8,488 nt of DNA from Flavobacteriales bacterium (GCA_025455765.1 JALOLX010000099.1:1-8488), one strand, 5' to 3'; positions 1 through 7,169 are shown, counted from the first letter of the stretch. Translations and numbers: made by a program. The notes: a model not told the origin generated them from the letters alone.

Positions 1-549
1 GTGGCCCATGGTGTACGCAATTCGGTAGGCTTCGACTGGCATCCGCGCACCGGTGAGCTGTGGTTCACCGACAACGGACGCGACCTGATGGGCGACGATA
101 TCCCGGATTGCGAACTGGATCGTCTTTCCAGGGAGGGGCAGCACTTCGGCTACCCTTTCTGCCATGCCGGCACAGTGGCCGACCCTGAGTTCGGCGCACA
201 GCGATCATGCACGGAATTCACGTCACCTGCGGCATTGTTGGGACCGCATACCGCACCCTTGGGCATGCGGTTCTATACCGGCACTTCCTTTCCGGAGCGC
301 TACCGAGAGGCCATCTTCATCGCCCAGCATGGCAGTTGGAACCGTAGCACCCCGATCGGATACAGGCTCATGGTGGCCTTCCCGCAACCGGATGGCACGG
401 CCGCTGTGGAGGTTTTTGCTGAAGGCTGGTTGAAGGGCAGCCGGGCCTGGGGAAGGCCGGTGGATGTGCTGGTGGCTCCTGACGGGTCCATGCTGGTGAG
501 CGACGATGCTGCCGACCTGATCTACCGGATCCGGTATGTGGGTGAGTAA
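1..549 (+). CDS. Glucose/sorbosone dehydrogenase-type beta-propeller protein, 3' end only
   Basis: The gene enters from the left edge; only the last 182 residues are visible. The GTG at base 1 is most likely an internal Val, because the residues after it (GVRNSVGFDWHP, then GELWFTDNGRD) are the mid-protein propeller motifs of the soluble PQQ-type glucose/sorbosone dehydrogenase family. Other family-like stretches are CELDRL, GYPFCHAG, the PHTAPLGMRFYTG loop, AQHGSWNR, and a terminal blade with DGSMLVSDDAADLIYRIRY. Family members are periplasmic or exported six-bladed propellers that oxidise sugars or sugar aldehydes, but many annotated members have no proven substrate, so the reaction is not assigned here. 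Four Cys lie near residues 37 to 70 and could form disulfides, which fits an exported protein. No terminator is visible after the stop. Family assignment is secure; substrate and cofactor are not. Confidence 0.85.
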   Translation: MAHGVRNSVGFDWHPRTGELWFTDNGRDLMGDDIPDCELDRLSREGQHFGYPFCHAGTVADPEFGAQRSCTEFTSPAALLGPHTAPLGMRFYTGTSFPERYREAIFIAQHGSWNRSTPIGYRLMVAFPQPDGTAAVEVFAEGWLKGSRAWGRPVDVLVAPDGSMLVSDDAADLIYRIRYVGE

Positions 550-558
550 CGGTAGTTT

Positions 559-573
559 GATAGTATTACTTTC
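559..573. promoter_or_regulatory. 15-bp near-palindrome, candidate TetR operator
   Basis: Bases 559-573 read GATAGTATTACTTTC. Around the central T at 566, six of seven pairs are complementary (559/573, 560/572, 562/570, 563/569, 564/568, 565/567); only 561/571 fails. It lies in the AT-rich gap upstream of the TetR-family gene and touches the -33 region of the candidate promoter below. TetR regulators normally bind short palindromes in their own promoter, so autorepression is a reasonable inference, not shown. Confidence 0.4.
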
Positions 574-593
574 GTTTAAGATTTTTTTACCAT

Positions 594-601
594 CATCTTT
601 G
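594..601 (+). promoter_or_regulatory. Candidate -7 element of the exporter operon
   Basis: CATCTTTG matches the Bacteroidota -7 consensus TAnnTTTG at five of six fixed positions. A weak -33 element (TTC at 571-573) would be 20 nt upstream. Transcription would then begin just after the GTG at 601. That disfavours 601 as the translation start and supports one of the later ATGs. No perfect consensus promoter is present in this gap. Confidence 0.35.
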
Positions 602-669
602 TGAGGTTTGGAACACTTCTTGCTTGGATGTGTTCCATTGCCACTATCCGAACTCCCATGCAGCGACTG

Positions 670-1338
670 ATGCAGGTGAACGTACAGGTGACCGAGCCGG
701 TCTACCTGAAAGACCCACAGGCCACAGAGCTTGGGCGTCGCATCTTGGAACAGGGGGTGCGCATGATCGACGAGCTGGGTCTGGAGGCCTTCACCTTCGG
801 CAAGCTCGCTGCTGAGCTCAGCACCGCCGAAAGCAGCATCTACCGCTACTTCGAGAACAAGCACCGGCTGCTGATCTACCTGATCGGATGGTACTGGAGT
901 TGGCGTGAGTACAAGCTCGCGTTCGATACGGCCAACATTGCGGACCACCGGGAACGGTTGGGGCGTGCGATCCGATCGATCACCGAACCGGTCACCGAGC
1001 GCGGGAACTTCGCCTACCTGGACCTGCGTGCGCTGTACCGCATCGCGGTGAGCGAATCGGCCAAGGCCTACATGACCAAAGGAGTGGATACCGAGCACCG
1101 GGAGGGCTGTTTCGGCTCCTTCAAGCGCATCTGTGATCGGTTGAAGGAACACATCCTGAGCGTTGATCCAGCGCACCCCTTCCCTGCCATGCTGGCCAGC
1201 AACGTGGTGGATGGCAGCATGGTGCAGCGCTTCTTTGCAGAGCACCTTCCTTCCTTGACCGAGAAACAGGCGCGCGCCAAGCTCTCCGAGCTTTTCGTGG
1301 AGCTCGTCTTTGCCACCATGAACAAGAAGAACCAATGA
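670..1338 (+). CDS. TetR/AcrR-family transcriptional regulator
   Basis: A 222-residue DNA-binding repressor-type protein. From the chosen start, residues about 20-66 form the TetR N-terminal domain (LGRRILEQGVRMIDELG, then FTFGKLAAELSTAESSIYRYFENKHRLL). The helix-turn-helix lies near residues 41-63 and ends in the typical SIYRYFENK recognition segment. The remainder is a helical ligand-binding and dimerisation domain rich in aromatic residues (YLIGWYWSWREY). In-frame starts also exist at 601 (GTG), 628 and 658. I chose 670 because it begins just before the conserved part and the candidate promoter overlaps 601; 658 is almost as likely. The stop overlaps the ABC gene start by ATGA (1335-1338), so the two are translationally coupled. 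Its place as first gene of an exporter operon suggests it controls that operon in response to an exported or toxic compound; the ligand is unknown. Confidence 0.88.
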   Translation: MQVNVQVTEPVYLKDPQATELGRRILEQGVRMIDELGLEAFTFGKLAAELSTAESSIYRYFENKHRLLIYLIGWYWSWREYKLAFDTANIADHRERLGRAIRSITEPVTERGNFAYLDLRALYRIAVSESAKAYMTKGVDTEHREGCFGSFKRICDRLKEHILSVDPAHPFPAMLASNVVDGSMVQRFFAEHLPSLTEKQARAKLSELFVELVFATMNKKNQ

Positions 1339-3020
1339 GGGTCGATCTCCATACGCGTCCGTTCAAACGACTGGTCGAGCTTTTGCGCTTGGACCGGGAA
1401 GACCTCACCTATATCTACCTGTTCGCCGTGGTGGGTGGTGCCATCAACCTCACCCTTCCGCTGGGCATCCAGGCCATCATCAACCTCATTGGTGGCGGGC
1501 AGCTGGCTACCTCCTGGGTGGTGCTCATCGTGTTCGTTTCCGTGGGTGTTGCCTTCACGGGGGCGATGCAGGTCATGCAGATGAAACTCAGCGAGCACAT
1601 CAAACAGCGGCTGTTCGTGAGATCCTCATTGGAGTTCGCCTATCGTCTGCCCAACATCCGTGCCGATAAGCTGGAGGGACGTTACCTGCCCGAGCTGGTG
1701 AACCGCTTCTTCGACACGCTTACTGTTCAGAAAGGTTTGGACAAGGTGCTGTTGGACATCCCGGTGAGTGCGCTACAGATCGTACTGGGCTTGATCCTGC
1801 TCTCCTTTTACCATCCGTTCTTCATCGCCTTCGCACTCTTTCTCATTCTACTGCTGTGGGCCGTGTTCCGTTTATCCGGCACCAAGGGCCTTGACACGAG
1901 TTTGCAGGAATCCAAGTACAAGTACGCCACCGCGTTCTGGTTGGAAGAGCTGGGCCGCTCCAACGGCACCTTCAAGCTGGCGGGTACCACCACACTGCCC
2001 CTTGAGCGCGCCGATGAACTCGCCACGAAGTACACCAAAGCGCGCAAGAACCACTTCAAGGTGCTGCTCGGGCACTATTGGGCCATGGTGGCCTTCAAGA
2101 CCATCGTCACACTTTCACTGCTCGTGCTCGGTGGTCTTTTGGTGATGAACGAGCAAATGAACATCGGCCAGTTCGTGGCGGCCGAGATCGTCATTCTGCT
2201 CTTGCTGGCAGCAGTGGAAAAGGTGATCATGGGCTTGGATTCCATCTACGACATCATCACCGCGTTGGAAAAGATCGCCAACGTTACCGACCTGCCGTTG
2301 GAGGACCAGGCAGGTATGGCCTTCCCCATCACCTTGGAAGACGGAGGGCCGATGGCTGTTGAGCTGCGCAAGGTGGGCTTCAAGAGCCACTGGAGCGGTA
2401 ATCCGGTGATCCATGAGATCGACCTGAAAGTGGAGCCTGGGGAGAAGGTCTGCATCACTGGCCCGAACGGCTCGGGTAAGAGCACTCTGCTTCACATCGT
2501 CGCTGGCCTTGTAGAACCCGACCAGGGAACCGTTCTATTGGACGGGCATGGCCTCCACAGTGTGCGTCTTGACGATGTGCGCAGCTCCATGGGCGACAGC
2601 TTCACACACGAAGAGATCTTCAGTGGTACGGTGCTGGAGAACATCGTCATGGGAAGACCGTGGATATCGGAACAGCAAGCGCGCGAAGCAGCGGTCCGGA
2701 GCGGGCTCATCGCCAAGCTGTCCGACCTTCCCAAGGGGCTCCTTACCGAGCTCGATCCGCTTGGTTCGCGCCTGCCCCAGAGTTTGGTGCGCCGCATCAT
2801 CCTGGCGCGCTGCCTGGCAGGCCGCCCGCGCTTGGTGCTCCTGGAGGATGATGCCCACGCCATGCCCCCCGAAGAACAGTCCGCCCTGATGGATCTGCTT
2901 ACCGGAAAGGACGCCGGCTTCACCCTTATCGCTGTCAGCAACGACCCGCAGTTCATGCGTCGCTTCGACCGCGTGGTACGCCTTGCAGGAGGCGGCCTTC
3001 AAGACCAAACGAACCGCTGA
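1335..3020 (+). CDS. ABC exporter half-transporter with a degenerate nucleotide-binding domain
   Basis: A 561-residue fusion of an exporter-type membrane domain and an ATP-binding cassette. About six hydrophobic segments occur near residues 26-52, 61-81, 142-159, 162-180, 251-271 and 281-299. The cassette starts near 341. Walker A is intact (GPNGSGKST, 376-384, Lys382). The other motifs deviate. The Q-loop position aligned on the FSGT segment (429-432) is Thr424, not Gln. The signature is LPQSL (480-484) instead of LSGGQ. Walker B ends Glu504-Asp505-Asp506 where Asp-Glu is usual. The switch His is Asn536 (in VSND). The protein should bind nucleotide, but its hydrolysis chemistry is doubtful. 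There is no N-terminal C39 peptidase domain, so leader-peptide cleavage is not expected. It overlaps the regulator by 4 bp and is followed after 6 nt by the HlyD gene, so it is the inner-membrane part of a tripartite exporter. Cargo is unknown. Confidence 0.9.
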   Translation: MRVDLHTRPFKRLVELLRLDREDLTYIYLFAVVGGAINLTLPLGIQAIINLIGGGQLATSWVVLIVFVSVGVAFTGAMQVMQMKLSEHIKQRLFVRSSLEFAYRLPNIRADKLEGRYLPELVNRFFDTLTVQKGLDKVLLDIPVSALQIVLGLILLSFYHPFFIAFALFLILLLWAVFRLSGTKGLDTSLQESKYKYATAFWLEELGRSNGTFKLAGTTTLPLERADELATKYTKARKNHFKVLLGHYWAMVAFKTIVTLSLLVLGGLLVMNEQMNIGQFVAAEIVILLLLAAVEKVIMGLDSIYDIITALEKIANVTDLPLEDQAGMAFPITLEDGGPMAVELRKVGFKSHWSGNPVIHEIDLKVEPGEKVCITGPNGSGKSTLLHIVAGLVEPDQGTVLLDGHGLHSVRLDDVRSSMGDSFTHEEIFSGTVLENIVMGRPWISEQQAREAAVRSGLIAKLSDLPKGLLTELDPLGSRLPQSLVRRIILARCLAGRPRLVLLEDDAHAMPPEEQSALMDLLTGKDAGFTLIAVSNDPQFMRRFDRVVRLAGGGLQDQTNR

Positions 3021-3026
3021 TCGACC

Positions 3027-4388
3027 ATGTTCAACTACTCTGACGCACTCGAAAGCGACCCTTCCGCGAAGGAGCACGGCACCGTTAAAGCGTTCAAAAC
3101 CGTCGGCGCATCCAAAGCCGCATTAAAATTCGGTCGTGTTGTGGCCGTGGTGGTGGTCGTTTTCATAGGCACGCTCTTCCTCCCTTGGACCCAGAACATT
3201 CGTGCGCGCGGAAGTCTTACCAGCCTCAGCCCAGACCAGCGCCCACAGACCATCCACGCCGTGATCCCCGGTCGTATCGAGCAGTGGTATGTGCAGGAAG
3301 GTGAACTGGTGGAGCCGGGTGACACCATCCTGCGCATCAGTGAAGTGAAGCAGGAGTACTTCGACCCCAAGCTGCTCGAGCGGACCCAGGAACAGATCAC
3401 CGCCAAGGAACTGACCGGCCGCAGCTACCAGGAAAAGGTGAACAGCCTCGATGCCCAGATCGACGCCCTCTCCCAAGCCATGCGCATCAAGCTGGAGCAG
3501 GCTGCCAACAAGATCCAGCAGGCCCAACTGAAGGTGCAGAGCGACAGCATCCGCGTGGTGGCCGCGCGCACCGAGATCAAGGTGGCCAAGGACCAGTTGC
3601 AACGCGGCGAAGAACAGTTCAAGGAGGGCCTCATCAGCATGGTGGAACTGGAGCGCCGACGCGTGCAGGAGCAGCGTGCCAACGCCACCTTCATCGACGC
3701 ACAGAACAAGCTGTTGGAAGCGCGCAACGAACTGCTGAACGCTGAACTGGAGATCGGCGGCATCCGAAATGACTACCGCGACAAGCTGTCCAAGGCCGAG
3801 AGCGAGAAGTTCGCCAGCCTGAGCCAGATGTACACCACCGAGGCCGAAGTGACCAAGATGCAGGTGGACCTGGCCAGCTACACCGTGCGGGCCGGCAACT
3901 ACATCATCCGCGCACCGCAGAAAGGATACATCACCCGGGCCGTGAAGAGCGGTGTGGGCGAGCTGGTGAAGGAAGGCGAGCCTCTGATCAGTGTGATGCC
4001 CGCCCGCTTCGACCTGGCCGTGGAGCTCTATGTGGAGCCCATGGACATGCCTTTGATCAACCTCGGTCAGAAGGTGCGCTTCATGTTCGACGGCTGGCCC
4101 GCCATCGTGTTCAGCGGTTGGCCCAACACCAGTTACGGCACGTACGGCGGTACCGTGGTGGCCATCGATAACCTCATCAGTCCGAACGGCAAGTACCGCA
4201 TCCTGGTGGGGCCCGACCCGGAGGACAAGCCCTGGCCAGAAGCGCTGCGCGTGGGTGCGGGCGCTGTGGGCATGGCCCTGCTGAAGGACGTGCAGATCTG
4301 GTACGAGCTCTGGCGACAGCTCAATGGCTTCCCGCCCGACCTTTACCAGGACCCCATGCGTGTGGGCACTGACAAGGCCAAGCTATGA
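3027..4388 (+). CDS. HlyD-family periplasmic adaptor (membrane fusion protein)
   Basis: A 453-residue adaptor that would bridge the ABC subunit and the TolC-type channel through the periplasm. A cytoplasmic N-tail is followed by one membrane anchor near residues 35-53 (Val-rich). The first half of the lipoyl/barrel-sandwich domain is at about 77-108 (HAVIPGRIEQWYVQEGELVEPGD). A long Gln/Glu/Lys-rich helical hairpin runs from about 113 to 288. The second lipoyl half is at about 291-325 (IIRAPQKGYITRAVKSGVGELVKEGE), followed by a beta-barrel region and an unusual Trp/Pro-rich tail. The length is normal for adaptors of type I secretion-like ABC exporters. The start lies 6 nt after the ABC stop, and the stop overlaps the TolC gene start by ATGA (4385-4388). 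The downstream product depends on the same transcript. Confidence 0.92.
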   Translation: MFNYSDALESDPSAKEHGTVKAFKTVGASKAALKFGRVVAVVVVVFIGTLFLPWTQNIRARGSLTSLSPDQRPQTIHAVIPGRIEQWYVQEGELVEPGDTILRISEVKQEYFDPKLLERTQEQITAKELTGRSYQEKVNSLDAQIDALSQAMRIKLEQAANKIQQAQLKVQSDSIRVVAARTEIKVAKDQLQRGEEQFKEGLISMVELERRRVQEQRANATFIDAQNKLLEARNELLNAELEIGGIRNDYRDKLSKAESEKFASLSQMYTTEAEVTKMQVDLASYTVRAGNYIIRAPQKGYITRAVKSGVGELVKEGEPLISVMPARFDLAVELYVEPMDMPLINLGQKVRFMFDGWPAIVFSGWPNTSYGTYGGTVVAIDNLISPNGKYRILVGPDPEDKPWPEALRVGAGAVGMALLKDVQIWYELWRQLNGFPPDLYQDPMRVGTDKAKL

Positions 4389-5812
4389 TCCGCTCCATCG
4401 TTCTCCCCCTCCTGGCGCTGGCATTGCCTGCATCGGCGCAGCTGGATACGATCCAGGTGCTGACGCGCAAGGCCCTCGTGCAACTGGTGACCGATAACCA
4501 TCCTGCCGTGCGGCAGGCCCTGTTGCGCAATGAGATGGGTGAGGCCACGGTGCGCTCGGCCCGCGGCGCCTTCGACCCCAAGGCCGTGGCCGGCTATTCC
4601 GAGAAGACCTTCGAGGGGAAGGACTACTACTCGCTGCTCGATGCGGGCCTGAAGGTGCCCACCTGGTTCGGTGCCGAGCTGTTCGGAGGCTTCCAGAACA
4701 ACAGCGGCATCTATGTCAACGATGCTGACATCACCCCTGATGCCGGTCTCTTGAAGGCCGGGGTGTCCGTGTCCGTGGGCCAGGGGCTCTTCATCGACAA
4801 GCGCCGCGCCGATCTGCGCAAGGCCCAAGCCTTCCAGGACATGGCCGAGGCCGAGCGCCTAAGGCTGTTGAACGACATCTATTACACAGTACTGAGCGAT
4901 CACCTGGAATGGATCGCCTCCTTCCAACGTCTAGGCATTGCGCGCTCTGCCGTGGAGCAGGCGAACATCCGTCTTACCGGTATCCGGGGCAGCTTCCGCG
5001 GTGGCGATCGTCCGGCCATTGATACCCTGGAAGCGCTGCTGCAGGTGCAGGACCGCATCATGCGCCTGCGCGATGCCGAAGTGGACTACCGCAACGCCTC
5101 CCTCATGCTCAGCAACCACTTGTGGGACGATGTGCTGCGACCGCTGGAGATCGGCCCGAGTGTAGTACCGGACACCACCGACCTGCGCGCGCCTGACGGA
5201 CTGATCGACCTGAACACCTTGACCGAGCAGGCCATGCAGGAGCATCCCAAATTGTTGGAGCTGCAAGGCAAGCTGGAACAATTGGAGGTGGAACGCCGGC
5301 TGCGCAGCGAATTCCTCAAGCCCCAACTGGACCTCTCCTACAGCCTGCTCGCCAATGGTGGTCTGGTGAACAATGAGGCGGGCGTGACCTATGATGCGGC
5401 CGACCGCATGCTGGGCGTGGGCTTCTCGATGCCGCTCTTCCTGCGCAAGGAACGGGGCGAGCTCACCCTGGCCACCTTGCGCCGTACGGAGGCCGAGCTT
5501 GGCATCGACCGCGAACGGCAGCAGATCCGCACCACCATTGGGCGGAGCAACAACGATGTGGCACTGCTCGATCAGCAGGTGTCCCTATCGCGTGATATGG
5601 TGACCAATTATGGCACGCTGCTCAACGGTGAGAACCGGCGCTTCCAAGCGGGCGAGAGCTCCCTCTTCCTGGTGAACCAGCGTGAGGTGGCCCTGCTGGA
5701 CAACCAATTGAAGCTGGTGGACCTGATCGCCAAGCTGCGCAAGGCCCATTTCGCTCTTGACAAGGAGGCCGGCATCCTCTGGCGCACCATCACTGCTGCA
5801 TCGCAACCCTGA
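4385..5812 (+). CDS. TolC-family outer membrane efflux protein
   Basis: A 475-residue outer membrane channel of the OEP family. The N-terminus is a signal peptide (MIRSIVLPLLALALPASA, likely cut before Gln19). The two internal OEP repeats are visible: the first near residues 35-75 (NHPAVRQALLRNEMGEATVR, then FDPKAVAGY) and the second near 280-320 (EHPKLLELQGKLEQLEVERR, then FLKPQLDLSY). Both consist of helices leading into a beta strand. Long helical segments with heptad-like Leu spacing fill the rest. It overlaps the HlyD gene by 4 bp, so the exporter components are probably made in fixed ratio. It would supply the outer-membrane and periplasmic tunnel for the adaptor and ABC pair. The next gene starts 10 nt after the stop. 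Confidence 0.92.
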   Translation: MIRSIVLPLLALALPASAQLDTIQVLTRKALVQLVTDNHPAVRQALLRNEMGEATVRSARGAFDPKAVAGYSEKTFEGKDYYSLLDAGLKVPTWFGAELFGGFQNNSGIYVNDADITPDAGLLKAGVSVSVGQGLFIDKRRADLRKAQAFQDMAEAERLRLLNDIYYTVLSDHLEWIASFQRLGIARSAVEQANIRLTGIRGSFRGGDRPAIDTLEALLQVQDRIMRLRDAEVDYRNASLMLSNHLWDDVLRPLEIGPSVVPDTTDLRAPDGLIDLNTLTEQAMQEHPKLLELQGKLEQLEVERRLRSEFLKPQLDLSYSLLANGGLVNNEAGVTYDAADRMLGVGFSMPLFLRKERGELTLATLRRTEAELGIDRERQQIRTTIGRSNNDVALLDQQVSLSRDMVTNYGTLLNGENRRFQAGESSLFLVNQREVALLDNQLKLVDLIAKLRKAHFALDKEAGILWRTITAASQP

Positions 5813-5822
5813 TCCCATCCCC

Positions 5823-6120
5823 ATGGTCAACGTCTCCTTCCTGACACTTACCGAAGGTGACGCCATTGCCCTGGCGGAGGCCCTTCATCGCGAGCGCTTG
5901 CTGATGTTCGACACCATCGAGGAGCACGTGGACCTGTGGCCCCCGACGCCGCACGCTCACGCACCTGAGCGGAGCCACCAAGGCACTGCTCTACAGCCGT
6001 GTGGAACGACTGGCCACCGATCTGCTCGGCGATCGTTTGGTGCGCATGTGGGCACAACCGGTCACCAGCTTCGATCAGCGCAGCACGAAAGCGTTGATGG
6101 ACGGCCTCTTGCCCGCGTGA
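5823..6120 (+). pseudogene. Small unidentified protein (about 98 aa) split by a +1 frameshift
   Basis: The first 39 codons from ATG 5823 look like a normal small protein (VNVSFLTLTEGDAIALAEAL, then DTIEEHVDLW). After the run of five C at 5940-5944 this frame becomes low-quality (many His, Pro, Arg, Ser) and ends at 6155. The +1 frame gives a protein-like continuation, GATKALLYSRVERLATDLLG then WAQPVTSFDQRSTKALMDGL, ending at TGA 6118-6120. The two parts span 298 bases, exactly one more than 99 codons, so a single extra C explains the break. It may be a sequencing or assembly error, or real decay. The pattern of a short beta-alpha-beta start and a helix followed by a strand resembles small ferredoxin-like proteins such as CutA, but I do not recognise the family with confidence. 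It lies 10 nt after the TolC-type gene, probably in the same operon. The in-frame reading 5823-6155 is the alternative annotation. Confidence 0.6.
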
Positions 6121-6159
6121 ACGCGGAACAGTTGGGGCCGCTGCGTGTTCCCTAGAAGC

Positions 6160-6690
6160 ATGACAGACATTGTGGGGATCGATCTGGGCGCACTGTTCAT
6201 CTTCGAGCGCACGGCCAAGGGCGAGGATGTGGACGACTGGTTGGAAGAGCGGATCCGCCACTGGGCGCCTGAAGCGATCTACATCGATGCGCCGCTGAGC
6301 CTGCCCGGTGTCTACTTCGGCAAGGGAGATGACCACTTCTTCCGCCGCGCCGACCGGCTGGCGGGGGGCATGAGCCCGATGTTCCTGGGTGGACTTACAG
6401 CGCGGGCCATTCGTTTGGCAGCTCAGTGGCGCGCACGGGGCATCGAAGTGCATGAAGTGTATCCGGCGGCCCTGATCCGGCATGAATGGGACTACCTACG
6501 CATCCCTTCCGGCAGGGCGATCCCCCCGCATAAGTTGCGGCTGATGGCCGGCATGTTCGCCCTACCGCCACCCGTGGCAAAGGACCGCCACGAGGCCGAT
6601 GCCTGGCTGTGCTGGCTGAGCGGTCACCGGCACCGGAGCGGACGCGCCAAAGTCATTGGCGATCAAGAAGAAGGTGCGATCCTGGTCTAG
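6160..6690 (+). CDS. DUF429-like protein (predicted RNase H-fold nuclease)
   Basis: A 176-residue protein that fits the DUF429 family, whose members are predicted, not proven, to be nuclease-like proteins with an RNase H fold. Visible landmarks in order are an N-terminal strand with Asp8 (IVGIDLG), Asp43 in YIDAPLSLPG, an Arg-rich FFRRADRLAGG segment, TARAIRLAAQW, Glu99 before VYPAAL, and a C-terminal DRHEADAWLCWL with Asp142 and Asp147. These acidic residues sit where a metal-binding site would be expected. ATG 6160 is preferred; an in-frame GTG at 6145 would add five residues with no family resemblance. It begins 39 nt after the frameshifted gene and is probably the last gene of the exporter operon. 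A functional link with the exporter is not evident. Confidence 0.75.
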   Translation: MTDIVGIDLGALFIFERTAKGEDVDDWLEERIRHWAPEAIYIDAPLSLPGVYFGKGDDHFFRRADRLAGGMSPMFLGGLTARAIRLAAQWRARGIEVHEVYPAALIRHEWDYLRIPSGRAIPPHKLRLMAGMFALPPPVAKDRHEADAWLCWLSGHRHRSGRAKVIGDQEEGAILV

Positions 6691-6705
6691 GGAACGAAAA
6701 AAGAT

Positions 6706-6785
6706 GTGACCCTTTCGCCGTCACTGCGTCTGAACATCGGAACGCAGCGGAATGGAAGGGAGAGTCCGGACCGCTGTGGACCCGG
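6706..6785 (+). other. Cluster of inverted repeats between convergent genes
   Basis: Three successive perfect short stems occur: GTGAC 6706-6710 with GTCAC 6720-6724; CTGCGT 6724-6729 with ACGCAG 6742-6747; and GTCC 6764-6767 with GGAC 6778-6781. An alternative stem, CAGCGG 6745-6750 with CCGCTG 6771-6776, would exclude part of the second one. The region has no convincing coding content. It could be the structured 3' UTR of the DUF429 transcript or a small RNA ending at the hairpin just downstream. No promoter of its own is visible, and GC-rich DNA yields such stems by chance. Confidence 0.3.
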
Positions 6786-6787
6786 AG

Positions 6788-6806
6788 GGCGCCGAAAGGC
6801 GCCTTT
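6788..6806 (+). terminator. Terminator-like hairpin with GAAA tetraloop
   Basis: GGCGCC at 6788-6793 pairs with GGCGCC at 6798-6803 around a GAAA loop, followed by only three T. The C(GAAA)G cap is a stable GNRA tetraloop. The short T tract makes it a weak intrinsic terminator, but it lies exactly between the + strand operon (stop 6690) and the - strand MerC gene (stop 6813). On the - strand the same arms form a TTTC-capped hairpin, so it may serve both. Confidence 0.5.
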
Positions 6807-6812
6807 CGTCAT

Positions 6813-7169
6813 TCAGGCCGGATGTGGCGTGGCGCAGCGGGCGCGGCTGCGGAAGTTGAGCACGTGCAGCACAGCCAACAGCAGCGAAGCCCCGATCCCG
6901 AGAACCTCGAACAGCACGTGTTGATGCTCCAGCACGATGCTTGTGGCGAACAGCATCCAGGTTCCCCACATGGCCATGCGCATGTTCTTGGATGCATCGT
7001 GCGACGCGGACCGTATCGCGAGGGCGGCGAAGAGAATGAACAGATAGGCGATGAAATGACCGGTTAGGAACGTGGCACCGACGCTCAACAACAGCGGCAT
7101 AGCCAGGCAGTGGATCGCGCAGGCAAGGCTGGCGAAAGCGCCGAACACATCGGCGGAGCGTGAGAACAT
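6813..7169 (-). CDS. MerC-domain integral membrane protein
   Basis: A 118-residue protein with about four membrane helices near residues 9-33, 37-52, 66-80 and 86-105. The first helix carries the MerC-type motif Cys17-Ala-Ile-His20-Cys21 in the context CAIHCLAMPLLL. Further potential metal ligands are His38, His82, His84 and His102. Classical MerC moves mercuric ion across the inner membrane, but short MerC-domain proteins in Bacteroidota usually lack a mer operon, and none is seen here. It lies downstream of the acidic lipoprotein on the same strand with a 114-nt gap, and close to a Fur-family regulator. I therefore infer a role in transport or sensing of a divalent metal or haem-related ligand under Fur-like control. 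Mercury resistance is the less likely reading. Confidence 0.82.
   Translation of the reverse strand: MFSRSADVFGAFASLACAIHCLAMPLLLSVGATFLTGHFIAYLFILFAALAIRSASHDASKNMRMAMWGTWMLFATSIVLEHQHVLFEVLGIGASLLLAVLHVLNFRSRARCATPHPA

Noticed and set aside
223..1335. 370-codon open frame on the - strand opposite the dehydrogenase and TetR genes
   Set aside because: It overlaps two well-supported genes and the intergenic promoter region, its protein is low-complexity in His, Gln and Val with no family features, and such frames are common opposite GC-rich genes.
1335..3020. Bacteriocin-processing (C39 peptidase) ABC transporter
   Set aside because: The protein starts directly with the membrane domain, with no peptidase domain, and no double-glycine leader peptide gene is seen nearby.
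5848..6483. 211-codon - strand open frame across the split gene and the DUF429-like gene
   Set aside because: The + strand readings have family or protein-like motifs, while the - strand protein is Arg/Ala/Gly/His-rich with no recognisable domain.
6764..6781. AGTCCGGAC resembling part of a bacterial RNase P RNA core
   Set aside because: Only a short match; the rest of the conserved P RNA core is absent in the flanking bases and the space is too small.
6609..7067. 152-codon + strand open frame across the intergenic repeats and the MerC gene
   Set aside because: It is antisense to a clear four-helix MerC protein and runs through structured intergenic DNA; the composition is not protein-like.
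6813..7169. Mercury-resistance operon
   Set aside because: Only a MerC-type domain is present. No merA, merT, merP or MerR-type regulator is in the window, and the adjacent regulator is Fur-family.
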